This document shows, piece by piece, positions 14,801-29,800 of a stretch of 64,000 nt of DNA. Each line of letters begins with the position of its first letter. Position 1 is the first letter of the stretch. A model generated the notes under the pieces. That model saw nothing but the letters and a program-made list of their open reading frames with translations, had not been told where the DNA came from and did no database searches. The stretch spans positions 52,820,837 through 52,884,836 of the forward strand of contig CM069438.1 in assembly GCA_035610365.1 (NCBI GenBank), written 5' to 3'. The DNA is from Aquatica leii. Its lineage: Eukaryota > Arthropoda > Insecta > Coleoptera > Lampyridae. A program made the translations under genes and the position numbers.

Positions 14801-17800
14801 TCACCATCGCGAAAATAATAATAATAATAATTATGCAGTAACTATAAGGCCCAAACAAAAAAATAAAAAGTTACTGTTTCCCCTGTTATTTGAATTCATT
14901 TGCCCACCCCAAACGATATTTGAACGTTCATAAGTACAAGCCATTTGATCTTAACCGCCCCGCCCCAAGTTATTAATTGAACGTTCAAGATTGCAACCCT
15001 TATAATTTTTATTGTTTCGATGTTAAGTTGCAATCACCATCGCGAAAATAATAATAATAATATTTATGCAGTAACTATAACCCCTAAACAAAGAAAAATA
15101 AAAAAGTTACTGTTTCCCCTGTTATTTGAATTCATTTGCCCACCCCAAACGATATTTGAACGTTCATAAGTACAAGCCATTTGATCTTAACCGCCCCGCC
15201 CCAAGTTATTAATTGAACGTTCAAGATTGCAACCCTTATAATTTTTATTGTTTCGATGTTAAGTTGCAATCACCATCGCGAAAATAATAATAATAATATT
15301 AATGCAGTAAGTAAAAGCCCCAAACAAAAAAATAAAAAAGTTACTGCTTCCCCTGTTGTTTGAATTCATTTGCCCACCCCAAACGATATTTGAACGTTCA
15401 TAATTACAAGCCATTTGATCTTAAGCGCCCTGCCCCAAGTTATTAATTGAACGTTCAAGATTGCAACCCTTATAATTTTTATTGTTTCGATGTTAAGTTG
15501 CAATCACCATCGCGAAAATAATAATAATAATATTAATGCAGTAAGTAAAAGCCCCAAACAAAAAAATAAAAAAGTTACTGTTTCCCTGTTATTTGTATTC
15601 ATTTGCCCACCCCAAACGATATTTGATCGTTCATAAGTACAAGCCATTTGATCTTAACCGCCCTGCCCCAAGTTATTAATTGAACGTTCAAGATTGCAAC
15701 CCTTATAATTTTTATTGTTTCGATGTTAAGTTGCAATCACCATCGCGAAAATAATAATAATAATAATTATGCAGTAACTATAAGCCCCAAACAAAAAAAT
15801 AAAAAAGTTACTGTTTCTGTTATTTGAATTCATTTGCCCACCCCAAACGATATTTGAACGTTCATAAGTACAAGCCATTTGATCTTAACCGCCCCGCCCC
15901 AAGTTATTAATTGAACGTTCAAGATTGCAACCCTTATAATTTTTATTGTTTCGATGTTAAGTTGCAATCACCATCGCGAAAATAATAATAATAATATTTA
16001 TGCAGTAACTATAAGCCCCAAACAAGAAATAAAAAGTTACTGTTTCCCTGTTATTTGAATTCATTTGCCCACCCCAAACGATATTTGAACGTTCATAATT
16101 ACAAGCCATTTGATCTTAACCGCCCCGCCCCAAGTTATTAATTGAACGTTCAAGATTGCAACCCTTATAATTTTTATTGTTTCGATGTTAAGTTGCAATC
16201 ACCATCGCGAAAATAATAATAATAATATTTATGCAGTAACTATAAGCCCCAAACAAAAAATAAATAAGTTACTGTTTCCCCTGTTATTTGAATTCATTTG
16301 CCCACCCCAAACGATATTTGAACGTTCATAAGTACAAGCCATTTGATCTTAACCGCCCCGCCCCAAGTTATTAATTGAACGTTCAAGATTGCAACCCTTA
16401 TAATTTTTATTGTTTCGATGTTAAGTTGCAATCACCATCGCGAAAATAATAATAATAATATTTATGCAGTAACTATAAGCCCCAAACAAAAAAAATAAAT
16501 AAGTTACTGTTTCCCCTGTTATTTGAATTCATTTGCCCACCCCAAACGATATTTGAACGTTCATAAGTACAAGCCATTTGATCTTAACCGCCCCGCCCCA
16601 AGTTATTAATTGAACGTTCAAGATTGCAACCCTTATAATTTTTATTGTTTCGATGTTAAGTTGCAATCACCATCGCGAAAATAATAATAATAATATTTAT
16701 GCAGTAACTATAAGCCCCAAACAAAAAAATAAAAAGTTACTGTTTCCTGTTATTTGAATTCATTTGCCCACCCCAAACGATATTTGAACGTTCATAAGTA
16801 CAAGCCATTTGATCTTAACCGCCCTGCCCCAAGTTATTAATTGAACGTTCAAGATTGCAACCCTTATAATTTTTATTGTTTCGATGTTAAGTTGCAATCA
16901 CCAGCGCGGAAATAGTAATAATAATATTTATGCAGTAACTATAAGCCCCAAACAAAAAAATAAATAAGTTACTGTTTCCCTGTTATTTGAATTCATTTGC
17001 CCACCCCAAACGATATTTGAACGTTCATAAGTACAAGCCATTTGATCTTAACCGCCCCGCCCCAAGTTATTAATTGAACGTTCAAGGTTGCAACCCTTAT
17101 AATTTTTATTGTTTCGATGTTAAGTTGCAATCACCATCGCGAAAATAATAATAATAATAATTATGCAGTAACTATAAGCCCCAAACAAAAAAAAATAAAA
17201 AAGTTACTGTTTCCCCTGTTATTTGAATTCATTTGCCCACCCCAAACGATATTTGAACGTTCATAAGTACAAGCCATTTGATCTTAACCGCCCCGCCCCA
17301 AGTTATTAATTGAACGTTCAAGGTTGCAACCCTTATAATTTTTATTGTTTCGATATTAAGTTGTAATCACCATCGCGAAAATAATAATAATAATAATTAT
17401 GCAGTTACTATAAGCCCCAAACAAAAAAAAATAAAGTTACTGTTTCCTGTTATTTGAATTCATTTGCCCCCCCCAAACGATATTTGACCGTTCATAAGTA
17501 CAAGCCATTTGATCTTATCCGCCCTGGCCCAAGTTATTAATTGAACGTTCAAGATTGCAACCCTTATAATTTTTATTGTTTCGATGTTAAGTTGCAATCA
17601 CCATCGCGAAAATAATAATAATAATAATTATGCAGTAACTATAAGCCCCAAACAAAAAAAAATAAAAAAGTTACTGATTCCTGTTATTTGAATTCATTTG
17701 CCCACCCCAAACGATATTTGAACGTTCATAATTACAAGCCATTTGATCTTAACCGCCCCGCCCCAAGTTATTAATTGAACGTTCAAGATTGCAACCCTTA

Positions 17801-20800
17801 TAATTTTTATTGTTTCGATGTTAAGTTGCAATCACCATCGCGAAAATAATAATAATAATAATTATGCAGTAACTATAAGCCCCAAACAAAAAAAATAAAA
17901 AAGTTACTGTTTCCCCTGTTATTTGAATTCATTTGCCCACCCCAAACGATATTTGAACGTTCATAATTACAAGCCATTTGATCTTAACCGCACCGCCCCA
18001 AGTTGTTAATTGAACGTTCAAGATTGCAACCCTTATAATTTTTATTGTTTCGATGTTAAGTTGCAATCACCATCGCGAAAATAATAATAATAATATTTAT
18101 GCAGTAACTAAGCCCCAAACAAAAAAAAAAGTTATTGCTTCCTCTGTTATTTGAATTCATTTGCCCACCCCAAACGATATTTGAACGTTCATAAGTACAA
18201 GCCATTTGATCTTACCCGCCCCGCCCCAAGTTATTAATTGAACGTTCAAGATTGCAACCCTTATAATTTTTATTGTTTCGATATTAAGTTGCAATCACCA
18301 TCGCGAAAATAATAATAATAATAATTATGTAGTAACTATAAGCCCCAAACAAAAAAAAATAAAAAAGTTACTGTTTCCCCTGTTATTTGAATTCATTTGC
18401 CCACCCCAAACGATATTTGAACGTTCATAATTACAAGCCATTTGATCTTAACCGCCCCGCCCCAAGTTATTAATTGAACGTTCAAGATTGCAACCCTTAT
18501 AATTTTTTTTGTTTCGATATTAAGTTGCAATCACCATCGCGAAAATAATAATAATAATATTTATGCAGTAACTATAAGCCCCAAACAAAAAAAAAATAAA
18601 AAAGTTACTGTTTCCCCTGTTATTTGAATTCATTTGCCCACCCCAAACGATATTTGAACGTTCATAAGTACAAGCCATTTGATCTTAACCGCCCCGCCCC
18701 AAGTTATTAATTGAACCTTCAAGATTGCAACCCTTATAATTTTTATTGTTTCGATATTAAGTTGCAATCACCATCGCGAAAATAATAATAATAATAATTA
18801 TGCAGTAACTATAAGCCCCAAACAAAAAAATAAAAAGTTACTGTTTCTGTTATTTGAATTCATTTGCCCACCCCAAACGATATTTGAACGTTCATAAGTA
18901 CAAGCCATTTGATCTTAACCGCCCCGCCCCAAGTTATTAATTGAACGTTCAAGATTGCAACCCTTATAATTTTTATTGTTTCGATGTTAAGTTGCAATCA
19001 CTATCGCGAAAATAATAATAATAATAATAATAATTATGCAGTAACTATAAGCCCCAAACAAAAAAATAAAAAGTTACTGTTTCTGTTATTTGAATTCATT
19101 TGCCCACCCCAAACGATATTTGAACGTTCATAATTACAAGCCATTTGATCTTAACCGCCCTGCCCCAAGTTATTAATTGAACGTTCAAGATTGCAACCCT
19201 TATAATTTTTATTGTTTCGATGTTAAGTTGCAATCACCATCGCGAAAATAATAATAATAATATTTATGCAGTAACTATAAGCCCCAAACAAAAAAAAAAA
19301 GTTACTGTTTCTGTTATTTGAATTCATTTGCCCACCCCAAACGATATTTGAACGTTCATAAGTACAAGCCATTTGATCTTAACCGCCCCGCCCCAAGTTA
19401 TTAATTGAACGTTCAAGATTGCAACCCTTATAATTTTTATTGTTTCGATGTTAAGTTGCAATCACCATCGCGAAAATAATAATAATAATAATTATGCAGT
19501 AACTATAAGCCCCAAACAAAAAAATAAAAAGTTACTGTTTCTGTTATTTGAATTCATTTGCCCACCCCAAACGATATTTGAACGTTCATAAGTACAAGCC
19601 ATTTGATCTTAACCGCCCCGCCCCAAGTTATTAATTGAACGTTCAAGATTGCAACCCTTATAATTTTTATTGTTTCGATATTAAGTTGCAATCACCATCG
19701 CGAAAATAATAATAATAATAATTATGCAGTAACTATAAGCCCCAAACAAAAAAATAAAAAAGTTACTGTTTCCTGTTATTTGAATTCATTTGCCCACCCC
19801 AAACGATATTTGAACGTTCATAAGTACAAGCCATTTGATCTTAACCGCCCCGCCCCAAGTTATTAATTGAACGTTCAAGATTGCAACCCTTATAATTTTT
19901 ATTGTTTCGATATTAAGTTGCAATCACCATCGCGAAAATAATAATAATAATAATTATGCAGTAACTATAAGCCCCAAACAAAAAAAAATAAAAAAGTTAC
20001 TGTTTCCTCTGTTATTTGAATTCATTTGCCCACCCCAAACGATATTTGAACGTTCATAAGTACAAGCCATTTGATCTTAACCGCCCCGCCCCAAGTTATT
20101 AATTGAACGTTCAAGATTGCAACCCTTATAATTTTTATTGTTTCGATATTAAGTTGCAATCACCATCGCGAAAATAATAATAATAATAATTATGCAGTAA
20201 CTATAAGCCCCAAACAAAAAAATAAAAAAGTTACTGTTTCTGTTATTTGAATTCATTTGCCCACCCCAAACGATATTTGAACGTTCATAAGTACAAGCCA
20301 TTTGATCTTAACCGCCCCGCCCCAAGTTATTAATTGAACGTTCAAGATTGCAACCCTTATAATTTTTATTGTTTCGATGTTAAGTTGCAATCACCATCGC
20401 GAAAATAATAATAATAATATTTATGCAGTAACTATAAGCCCCAAACAAAAAATAAATAAGTTACTGTTTCTGTTATTTGAATTCATTTGCCCACCCCAAA
20501 CGATATTTGAACGTTCATAATTACAAGCCATTTGATCTTAACCGCCCCGCCCCAAGTTATTAATTGAACGTTCAAGATTGCAACCCTTATAATTTTTATT
20601 GTTTCGATGTTAAGTTGCAATCACCATCGCGAAAATAATAATAATAATAATTATGCAGTAACTATAAGCCCCAAACAAAAAAATAAAAAGTTACTGTTTC
20701 CCTGTTATTTGAATTCATTTGCCCACCCCAAACGATATTTGAACGTTCATAAGTACAAGCCATTTGATCTTAACCGCCCCGCCCCAAGTTATTAATTGAA

Positions 20801-23800
20801 CGTTCAAGATTGCAACCCTTATAATTTTTATTGTTTCGATGTTAAGTTGCAATCACCATCGCGAAAATAATAATAATAATATTTATGCAGTAACTATAAG
20901 CCCCAAACAAAAAAATAAAAAGTTACTGTTTCTGTTATTTGAATTCATTTCCCCACGCCAAACGATATTTGACCGTTCGTAAGTACAAGCCATTTGATCT
21001 TAACCGCCCTGCCCCAAGTTATTAATTGAACGTTCAAGATTGCAACCCTTATAATTTTTATTGTTTCGATATTAAGTTGCAATCACCATCGCGAAAATAA
21101 TAATAATAATAATTATGCAGTAACTATAAGCCCCAAACAAAAAAATAAAAAGTTACTGTTTCCCTGTTATTTGAATTCATTTGCCCACCCCAAACGATAT
21201 TTGAACGTTCATAAGTACAAGCCATTTGATCTTAACCGCCCTGCCCCAAGTTATTAATTGAACGTTCAAGATTGCAACCCTTATAATTTTTATTGTTTCG
21301 ATATTAAGTTGCAATCACCATCGCGAAAATAATAATAATAATAATTATGCAGTAACTATAAGCCCCAAACAAAAAAATAAAAAGTTACTGTTTCCCTGTT
21401 ATTTGAATTCATTTGCCCACCCCAAACGATATTTGAACGTTCATAAGTACAAGCCATTTGATCTTAACCGCCCCGCCCCAAGTTATTAATTGAACGTTCA
21501 AGATTGCAACCCTTATAATTTTTATTGTTTCGATATTAAGTTGCAATCACCATCGCGAAAATAATAATAATAATAATTATGCAGTAACTATAAGCCCCAA
21601 ACAAAAAAAAATAAAAAAGTTACTGTTTCCCCTGTTATTTGAATTCATTTGCCCACCCCAAACGATATTTGAACGTTCATAAGTACAAGCCATTTGATCT
21701 TAACCGCCCCGCCCCAAGTTATTAATTGAACGTTCAAGGTTGCAACCCTTATAATTTTTATTGTTCCGATGTTAAGTTGCAATCACCATCGCGAAAATAA
21801 TAATAATAATAATAATAATTATGCAGTAACTATAAGCCCCAAACAAAAAAAAATAAAAAAGTTACTGTTTCCCCTGTTATTTGAATTCATTTGCCCACCC
21901 CAAACGATATTTGAACGTTCATAAGTACAAGCCATTTGATCTTAACCGCCCCGCCCCAAGTTATTAATTGAACGTTCAAGATTGCAACCCTTATAATTTT
22001 TATTGTTTCGATGTTAAGTTGCAATCACCATCGCGAAAATAATAATAATAATATTTATGCAGTAACTATAAGCCCCAAACAAAAAAAAATAAAAAAGTTA
22101 CTGTTTCCCCTGTTATTTGAATTCATTTGCCCACCCCAAACGATATTTGAACGTTCATAAGTACAAGCCATTTGATCTTAACCGCCCCGCCCCAAGTTAT
22201 TAATTGAACGTTCAAGATTGCAACCCTTATAATTTTTATTGTTTCGATGTTAAGTTGCAATCACCATCGCGAAAATAATAATAATAATATTTATGCAGTA
22301 ACTATAAGCCCCAAACAAAAAAAAATAAATAAGTTACTGGTTCTGTTATTTGAATTCATCTCCCCATCCCAAATGATACTTGAACGTTCATAAGTACAAG
22401 CAATTTGATCTTGACCGCCCTGCCCCAAGTTATTAATTGAACGTTCAAGATTGCAACCCTTATAACTTTTATTGTTTCGATGTTAAGTTGCAATCACCAT
22501 CGCGAAAATAATAATAATAATAATTATGCAGTAACTATAAGCCCCAAACAAAAAAATAAAAAGTTACTGTTTCTGTTATTTGAATTCATTTGCCCACCCC
22601 AAACGATATTTGAACGTTCATAAGTACAAGCCATTTGATCTTAACCGCCCCGCCCCAAGTTATTAATTGAACGTTCAAGATTGCAACCCTTATAATTTTT
22701 ATTGTTTCGATATTAAGTTGCAATCACCATCGCGAAAATAATAATAATAATAATACATATGCAGTAACTATAAGCCCCAAACAAAAAAATAAAAAGTTAC
22801 TGTTTCTGTTATTTGAATTCATTTGCCCACCCCAAACGATATTTGAACGTTCATAAGTACAAGCCATTTGATCTTAACCGCCCCGCCCCAAGTTATTAAT
22901 TGAACGTTCAAGATTGCAACCCTTATAATTTTTATTGTTTCGATATTAAGTTGCAATCACCATCGCGAAAATAATAATAATAATAATTATGCAGTAACTA
23001 TAAGCCCCAAACAAAAAAATAAAAAGTTACTGTTTCCCTGTTATTTGAATTCATTTGCCCACCCCAAACGATATTTGAACGTTCATAAGTACAAGCCATT
23101 TGATCTTAACCGCCCCGCCCCAAGTTATTAATTGAACGTTCAAGATTGCAACCCTTATAATTTTTATTGTTTCGATATTAAGTTGCAATCACCATCGCGA
23201 AAATAATAATAATAATAATTATGCAGTAACTATAAGCCCCAAACAAAAAAATAAAAAGTTACTGTTTCTGTTATTTGAATTCATTTGCCCACCCCAAACG
23301 ATATTTGAACGTTCATAAGTACAAGCCATTTGATCTTAACCGCCCCGCCCCAAGTTATTAATTGAACGTTCAAGATTGCAACCCTTATAATTTTTATTGT
23401 TTCGATGTTAAGTTGCAATCACCATCGCGAAAATAATAATAATAATAATTATGCAGTAACTATAAGCCCCAAACAAAAAAAAATAAAAAAGTTACTGTTT
23501 CCCCTGTTATTTGAATTCATTTGCCCACCCCAAACGATATTTGAACGTTCATAAGTACAAGCCATTTGATCTTAACCGCCCCGCCCCAAGTTCTTAGTTG
23601 AACGTTCAAGATTGCAACCCTTATAATTTTTATTGTTTCGATGTTAAGTTGCAATCACCATCGCGAAAATAATAATAATAATAATAATTATTATGCGGTA
23701 ACTATAAGCCCCAAACAAAAAAAAATAAAAAAGTTACTGTTTCCCCTGTTATTTGAATACATTTGCCCACCCCAAACGATATTTGAACGTTCATAAGTAC

Positions 23801-26800
23801 AAGCCATTTGATCTTAACCGCCCCGCCCCAAGTTATTAATTGAACGTTCAAGATTGCAACCCTTATAATTTTTATTGTTTCGATATTAAGTTGCAATCAC
23901 CATCGCGAAAATAATAATAATAATAATTATGCAGTAACTATAAGCCCCAAATAAAAAAAAATAAGTTACTGTTTCCCTGTTATTTGAATTCATTTGCCCA
24001 CCCCAAACGATATTTGAACGTTCATAAGTACAAGCCATTTGATCTTAACCGCCCCGCCCCAAGTTATTAATTGAACGTTCAAGATTGCAACCCTTATAAT
24101 TTTTATTGTTTCGATGTTAAGTTGCAATCACCATCGCGAAAATAATAATAATAATAATTATGCAGTAACTATAAGCCCCAAACAAAAAAAAATAAAAAAC
24201 TTACTGGTTCTGTTATTTGAATTCATTTGCCCACCCCAAACGATATTTGAACGTTCATAAGTACAAGCCATTTGATCTTAACCGCCCCGCCCCAAGTTAT
24301 TAATTGAACGTTCAAGATTGCAACCCTTATAATTTTTATTGTTTCGATATTAAGTTGCAATCACCATCGCGAAAATAATAATAATAATAATTATGCAGTA
24401 ACTATAAGCCCCAAACAAAAAAATAAAAAGTTACTGTTTCCCTGTTATTTGAATTCATTTGCCCACCCCAAACGATATTTGAACGTTCATAAGTACAAGC
24501 CATTTGATCTTAACCGCCCCGCCCCAAGTTATTAATTGAACGTTCAAGATTGCAACCCTTATAATTTTTATTGTTTCGATATTAAGTTGCAATCACCATC
24601 GCGAAAATAATAATAATAATAATTATGCAGTAACTATAAGCCCCAAACAAAAAAATAAAAAGTTACTGTTTCTGTTATTTGAATTCATTTGCCCACCCCA
24701 AACGATATTTGAACGTTCATAAGTACAAGCCATTTGATCTTAACCGCCCCGCCCCAAGTTATTAATTGAACGTTCAAGATTGCAACCCTTATAATTTTTA
24801 TTGTTTCGATGTTAAGTTGCAATCACCATCGCGAAAATAATAATAATAATAATTATGCAGTTACTATAAGCCCCAAACAAAAAAATAAAAGTTACTGTTT
24901 CTGTTATTTGAATTCATTTGCCCACCCCAAACGATATTTGAACGTTCATAAGTACAAGCCATTTGATCTTAACCGCCCTGCCCCAAGTTATTAATTGAAC
25001 GTTCAAGATTGCAACCCTTATAATTTTTATTGTTTCGATATTAAGTTGCAATCACCATCGCGAAAATAATAATAATAATAATTATGCAGTAACTATAAGC
25101 CGCAAACAAAAAAATAAAAAGTTACTGTTTCCCTGTTATTTGAATTCATTTGCCCACCCCAAACGATATTTGAACGTTCATAAGTACAAGCCATTTGATC
25201 TTAACCGCCCGCCCCAAGTTATTAATTGAACGTTCAAGATTGCAACCCTTATAATTTTTATTGTTCCGATGTTAAGTTGCAATCACCATCGCGAAAATAA
25301 TAATAATAATAATTATGCAGTCACTATAAGCCCCAAACAAAAAAATAAAAAAGTTACTGTTTCTGTTATTTGAATTCATTTGCCCACCCCAAACGATATT
25401 TGAACGTTCATAAGTACAAGCCATTTGATCTTAACCGCCCCGCCCCAAGTTATTAATTGAACGTTCAAGATTGCAACCCTTATAATTTTTATTGTTTCGA
25501 TGTTAAGTTGCAATCACCATCGCGAAAATAATAATAATAATAATTATGCAGTAACTATAAGCCCCAAACAAAAAAAAATAAAAAAGTTACTGTTTCCCCT
25601 GTTATTTGAATTCATTTGCCCACCCCAAACGATATTTGAACGTTCATAAGTACAAGCCATTTGATCTTAACCGCCCCGCCCCAAGTTATTAATTGAACGT
25701 TCAAGATTGCAACCCTTATAATTTTTATTGTTTCGATGTTAAGTTGCAATCACCATCGCGAAAATAATAATAATAATAATTATGCAGTAACTATAAGCCC
25801 CAAACAAAAAAATAAAAAGTTACTGTTTCTGTTATTTGAATTCATTTGCCCACCCCAAACGATATTTGAACGTTCATAAGTACAAGCCATTTGATCTTAA
25901 CCGCCCCGCCCCAAGTTATTAATTGAACGTTCAAGATTGCAACCCTTATAATTTTTATTGTTTCGATGTTAAGTTGCAATCACCATCGCGAAAATAATAA
26001 TAATAATAATTATGCAGTAACTATAAGCCCCAAACAAAAAAATAGAAAAGTTACTGTTTCTGTTATTTGAATTCATTTGCCCACCCCAAACGATATTTGA
26101 ACGTTCATAAGTACAAGCCATTTGATCTTAACCGCCCCGCCCCAAGTTATTAATTGAACGTTCAAGATTGCAACCCTTATAATTTTTATTGTTTCGATAT
26201 TAAGTTGCAATCACCATCGCGAAAATAATAATAATAATAATTATGCAGTAACTATAAGCCCCAAACAAAAAAAATAAAAAAGTTACTGTTTCTGTTATTT
26301 GAATTCATTTGCCCACCCCAAACGATATTTGAACGTTCATAAGTACAAGCCATTTGATCTTAACCGCCCCGCCCCAAGTTATTAATTGAACGTTCAAGAT
26401 TGCAACCCTTATAATTTTTATTGTTTCGATGTTAAGTTGCAATCACCATCGCGAAAATAATAATAATAATAATTATGCAGTAACTATAAGCCCCAAACAA
26501 AAAAATAAAAAGTTACTGTTTCTGTTATTTGAATTCATTTGCCCACCCCAAACGATATTTGAACGTTCATAAGTACAAGCCATTTGATCTTAACCGCCCC
26601 GCCCCAAGTTATTAATTGAACGTTCAAGATTGCAACCCTTATAATTTTTATTGTTTCGATATTAAGTTGCAATCACCATCGCGAAAATAATAATAATAAT
26701 AATTATGCAGTAACTATAAGCCCCAAACAAAAAAATAAAAAGTTACTGTTTCTGTTATTTGAATTCATTTGCCCACCCCAAACGATATTTGAACGTTCAT

Positions 26801-29800
26801 AAGTACAAGCCATTTGATCTTAACCGCCCCGCCCCAAGTTATTAATTGAACGTTCAAGATTGCAACCCTTATAATTTTTATTGTTTCGATGTTAAGTTGC
26901 AATCACCATCGCGAAAATAATAATAATAATAATTATGCAGTAACTATAAGCCCCAAACAAAAAAATAAAAAGTTACTGTTTCCCCTGTTATTTGAATTCA
27001 TTTGCCCACCCCAAACGATATTTGAACGTTCATAAGTACAAGCCATTTGATCTTAACCGCCCCGCCCCAAGTTATTAATTGAACGTTCAAGATTGCAACC
27101 CTTATAATTTTTATTGTTTCGATATTAAGTTGCAATCACCATCGCGAAAATAATAATAATAATAATTATGCAGTAACTATAAGCCCCAAACAAAAAAATA
27201 AAAAGTTACTGTTTCCCTGTTATTTGAATTCATTTGCCCACCCCAAACGATATTTGAACGTTCATAAGTACAAGCCATTTGATCTTAACCGCCCTGCCCC
27301 AAGTTATTAATTGAACGTTCAAGATTGCAACCCTTATAATTTTTATTGTTTCGATATTAAGTTGCAATCACCATCGCGAAAATAATAATAATAATAATTA
27401 TGCAGTAACTATAAGCCCCAAACAAAAAAAAATAAAAAAGTTACTGTTTCCCCTGTTATTTGAATTCATTTGCCCACCCCAAACGATATTTGAACGTTCA
27501 TAAGTACAAGCCATTTGATCTTAACCGCCCCGCCCCAAGTTATTAATTGAACGTTCAAGATTGCAACCCTTATAATTTTTATTGTTTCGATATTAAGTTG
27601 CAATCACCATCGCGAAAATAATAATAATAATAATTATGCAGTAACTATAAGCCCCAAACAAAAAAATAAAAAGTTACTGTTTCCCTGTTATTTGAATTCA
27701 TTTGCCCACCCCAAACGATATTTGAACGTTCATAAGTACAAGCCATTTGATCTTAACCGCCCCGCCCCAAGTTATTAATTGAACGTTCAAGATTGCAACC
27801 CTTATAATTTTTATTGTTTCGATGTTAAGTTGCAATCACCATCGCGAAAATAATAATAATAATAATTATGCAGTAACTATAAGCCCCAAACAAAAAAATA
27901 AAAGTTACTGTTTCTGTTATTTGAATTCATTTGCCCACCCCAAACGATATTTGAACGTTCATAAGTACAAGCCATTTGATCTTAACCGCCCCGCCCCAAG
28001 TTATTAATTGAACGTTCAAGATTGCAACCCTTATAATTTTTATTGTTTCGATGTTAAGTTGCAATCACCATCGCGAAAATAATAATAATAATAATTATGC
28101 AGTAACTATAAGCCCCAAACAAAAAAATAAAAAGTTACTGTTTCTGTTATTTGAATTCATTTGCCCACCCCAAACGATATTTGAACGTTCATAAGTACAA
28201 GCCATTTGATCTTAACCGCCCCGCCCCAAGTTATTAATTGAACGTTCAAGATTGCAACCCTTATAATTTTTATTGTTTCGATGTTAAGTTGCAATCACCA
28301 TCGCGAAAATAATAATAATAATAATTATGCAGTAACTATAAGCCCCAAACAAAAAAATAAAAGTTACTGTTTCTGTTATTTGAATTCATTTGCCCACCCC
28401 AAACGATATTTGAACGTTCATAAGTACAAGCCATTTGATCTTAACCGCCCCGCCCCAAGTTATTAATTGAACGTTCAAGATTGCAACCCTTATAATTTTT
28501 ATTGTTTCGATGTTAAGTTGCAATCACCATCGCGAAAATAATAATAATAATAATTATGCAGTAACTATAAGCCCCAAACAAAAAAAATAAAAAAGTTACT
28601 GTTTCCTCTGTTATTTGAATTCATTTGCCCACCCCAAACGATATTTGAACGTTCATAAGTACAAGCCATTTGATCTTAACCGCCCCGCCCCAAGTTATTA
28701 ATTGAACGTTCAAGATTGCAACCCTTATAATTTTTATTGTTTCGATGTTAAGTTGCAATCACCATCGCGAAAATAATAATAATAATAATTATGCAGTTAC
28801 TATAAGCCCCAAACAAAAAAAAATAAAAAAGTTACTGTTTCCCCTGTTATTTGAATTCATTTGCCCACCCCAAACGATATTTGAACGTTCATAAGTACAA
28901 GCCATTTGATCTTAACCGCCCCGCCCCAAGTTATTAATTGAACGTTCAAGATTGCAACCCTTATAATTTTTATTGTTTCGATGTTAAGTTGCAATCACCA
29001 TCGCGAAAATAATAATAATAATAATTATGCAGTAACTATAAGCCCCAAACAAAAAAATAAAAAGTTACTGTTTCCCTGTTATTTGAATTCATTTGCCCAC
29101 CCCAAACGATATTTGAACGTTCATAAGTACAAGCCATTTGATCTTAACCGCCCCGCCCCAAGTTATTAATTGAACGTTCAAGATTGCAACCCTTATAATT
29201 TTTATTGTTTCGATGTTAAGTTGCAATCACCATCGCGAAAATAATAATAATAATAATTATGCAGTAACTATAAGCCCCAAACAAAAAAAAATAAAAAAGT
29301 TACTGTTTCCCTGTTATTTGAATTCATTTGCCCACCCCAAACGATATTTGAACGTTCATAAGTACAAGCCATTTGATCTTAACCGCCCCGCCCCAAGTTA
29401 TTAATTGAACGTTCAAGATTGCAACCCTTATAATTTTTATTGTTTCGATGTTAAGTTGCAATCACCATCGCGAAAATAATAATAATAATAATTATGCAGT
29501 AACTATAAGCCCCAAACAAAAAAATAAAAAAGTTACTGTTTCCCTGTTATTTGAATTCATTTGCCCACCCCAAACGATATTTGAACGTTCATAAGTACAA
29601 GCCATTTGATCTTAACCGCCCTGCCCCAAGTTATTAATTGAACGTTCAAGATTGCAACCCTTATAATTTTTATTGTTTCGATGTTAAGTTGCAATCACCA
29701 TCGCGAAAATAATAATAATAATAATTTATGCAGTAACTATAAGCCCCAAACAAAAAATAAAAAGTTACTGTTTCCCCTGTTATTTGAATTCATTTGCCCA

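Noticed and set aside
23702..23896. 64-codon minus-strand frame in the satellite
   Set aside because: Chance open frame across one monomer; absent from neighbouring copies.
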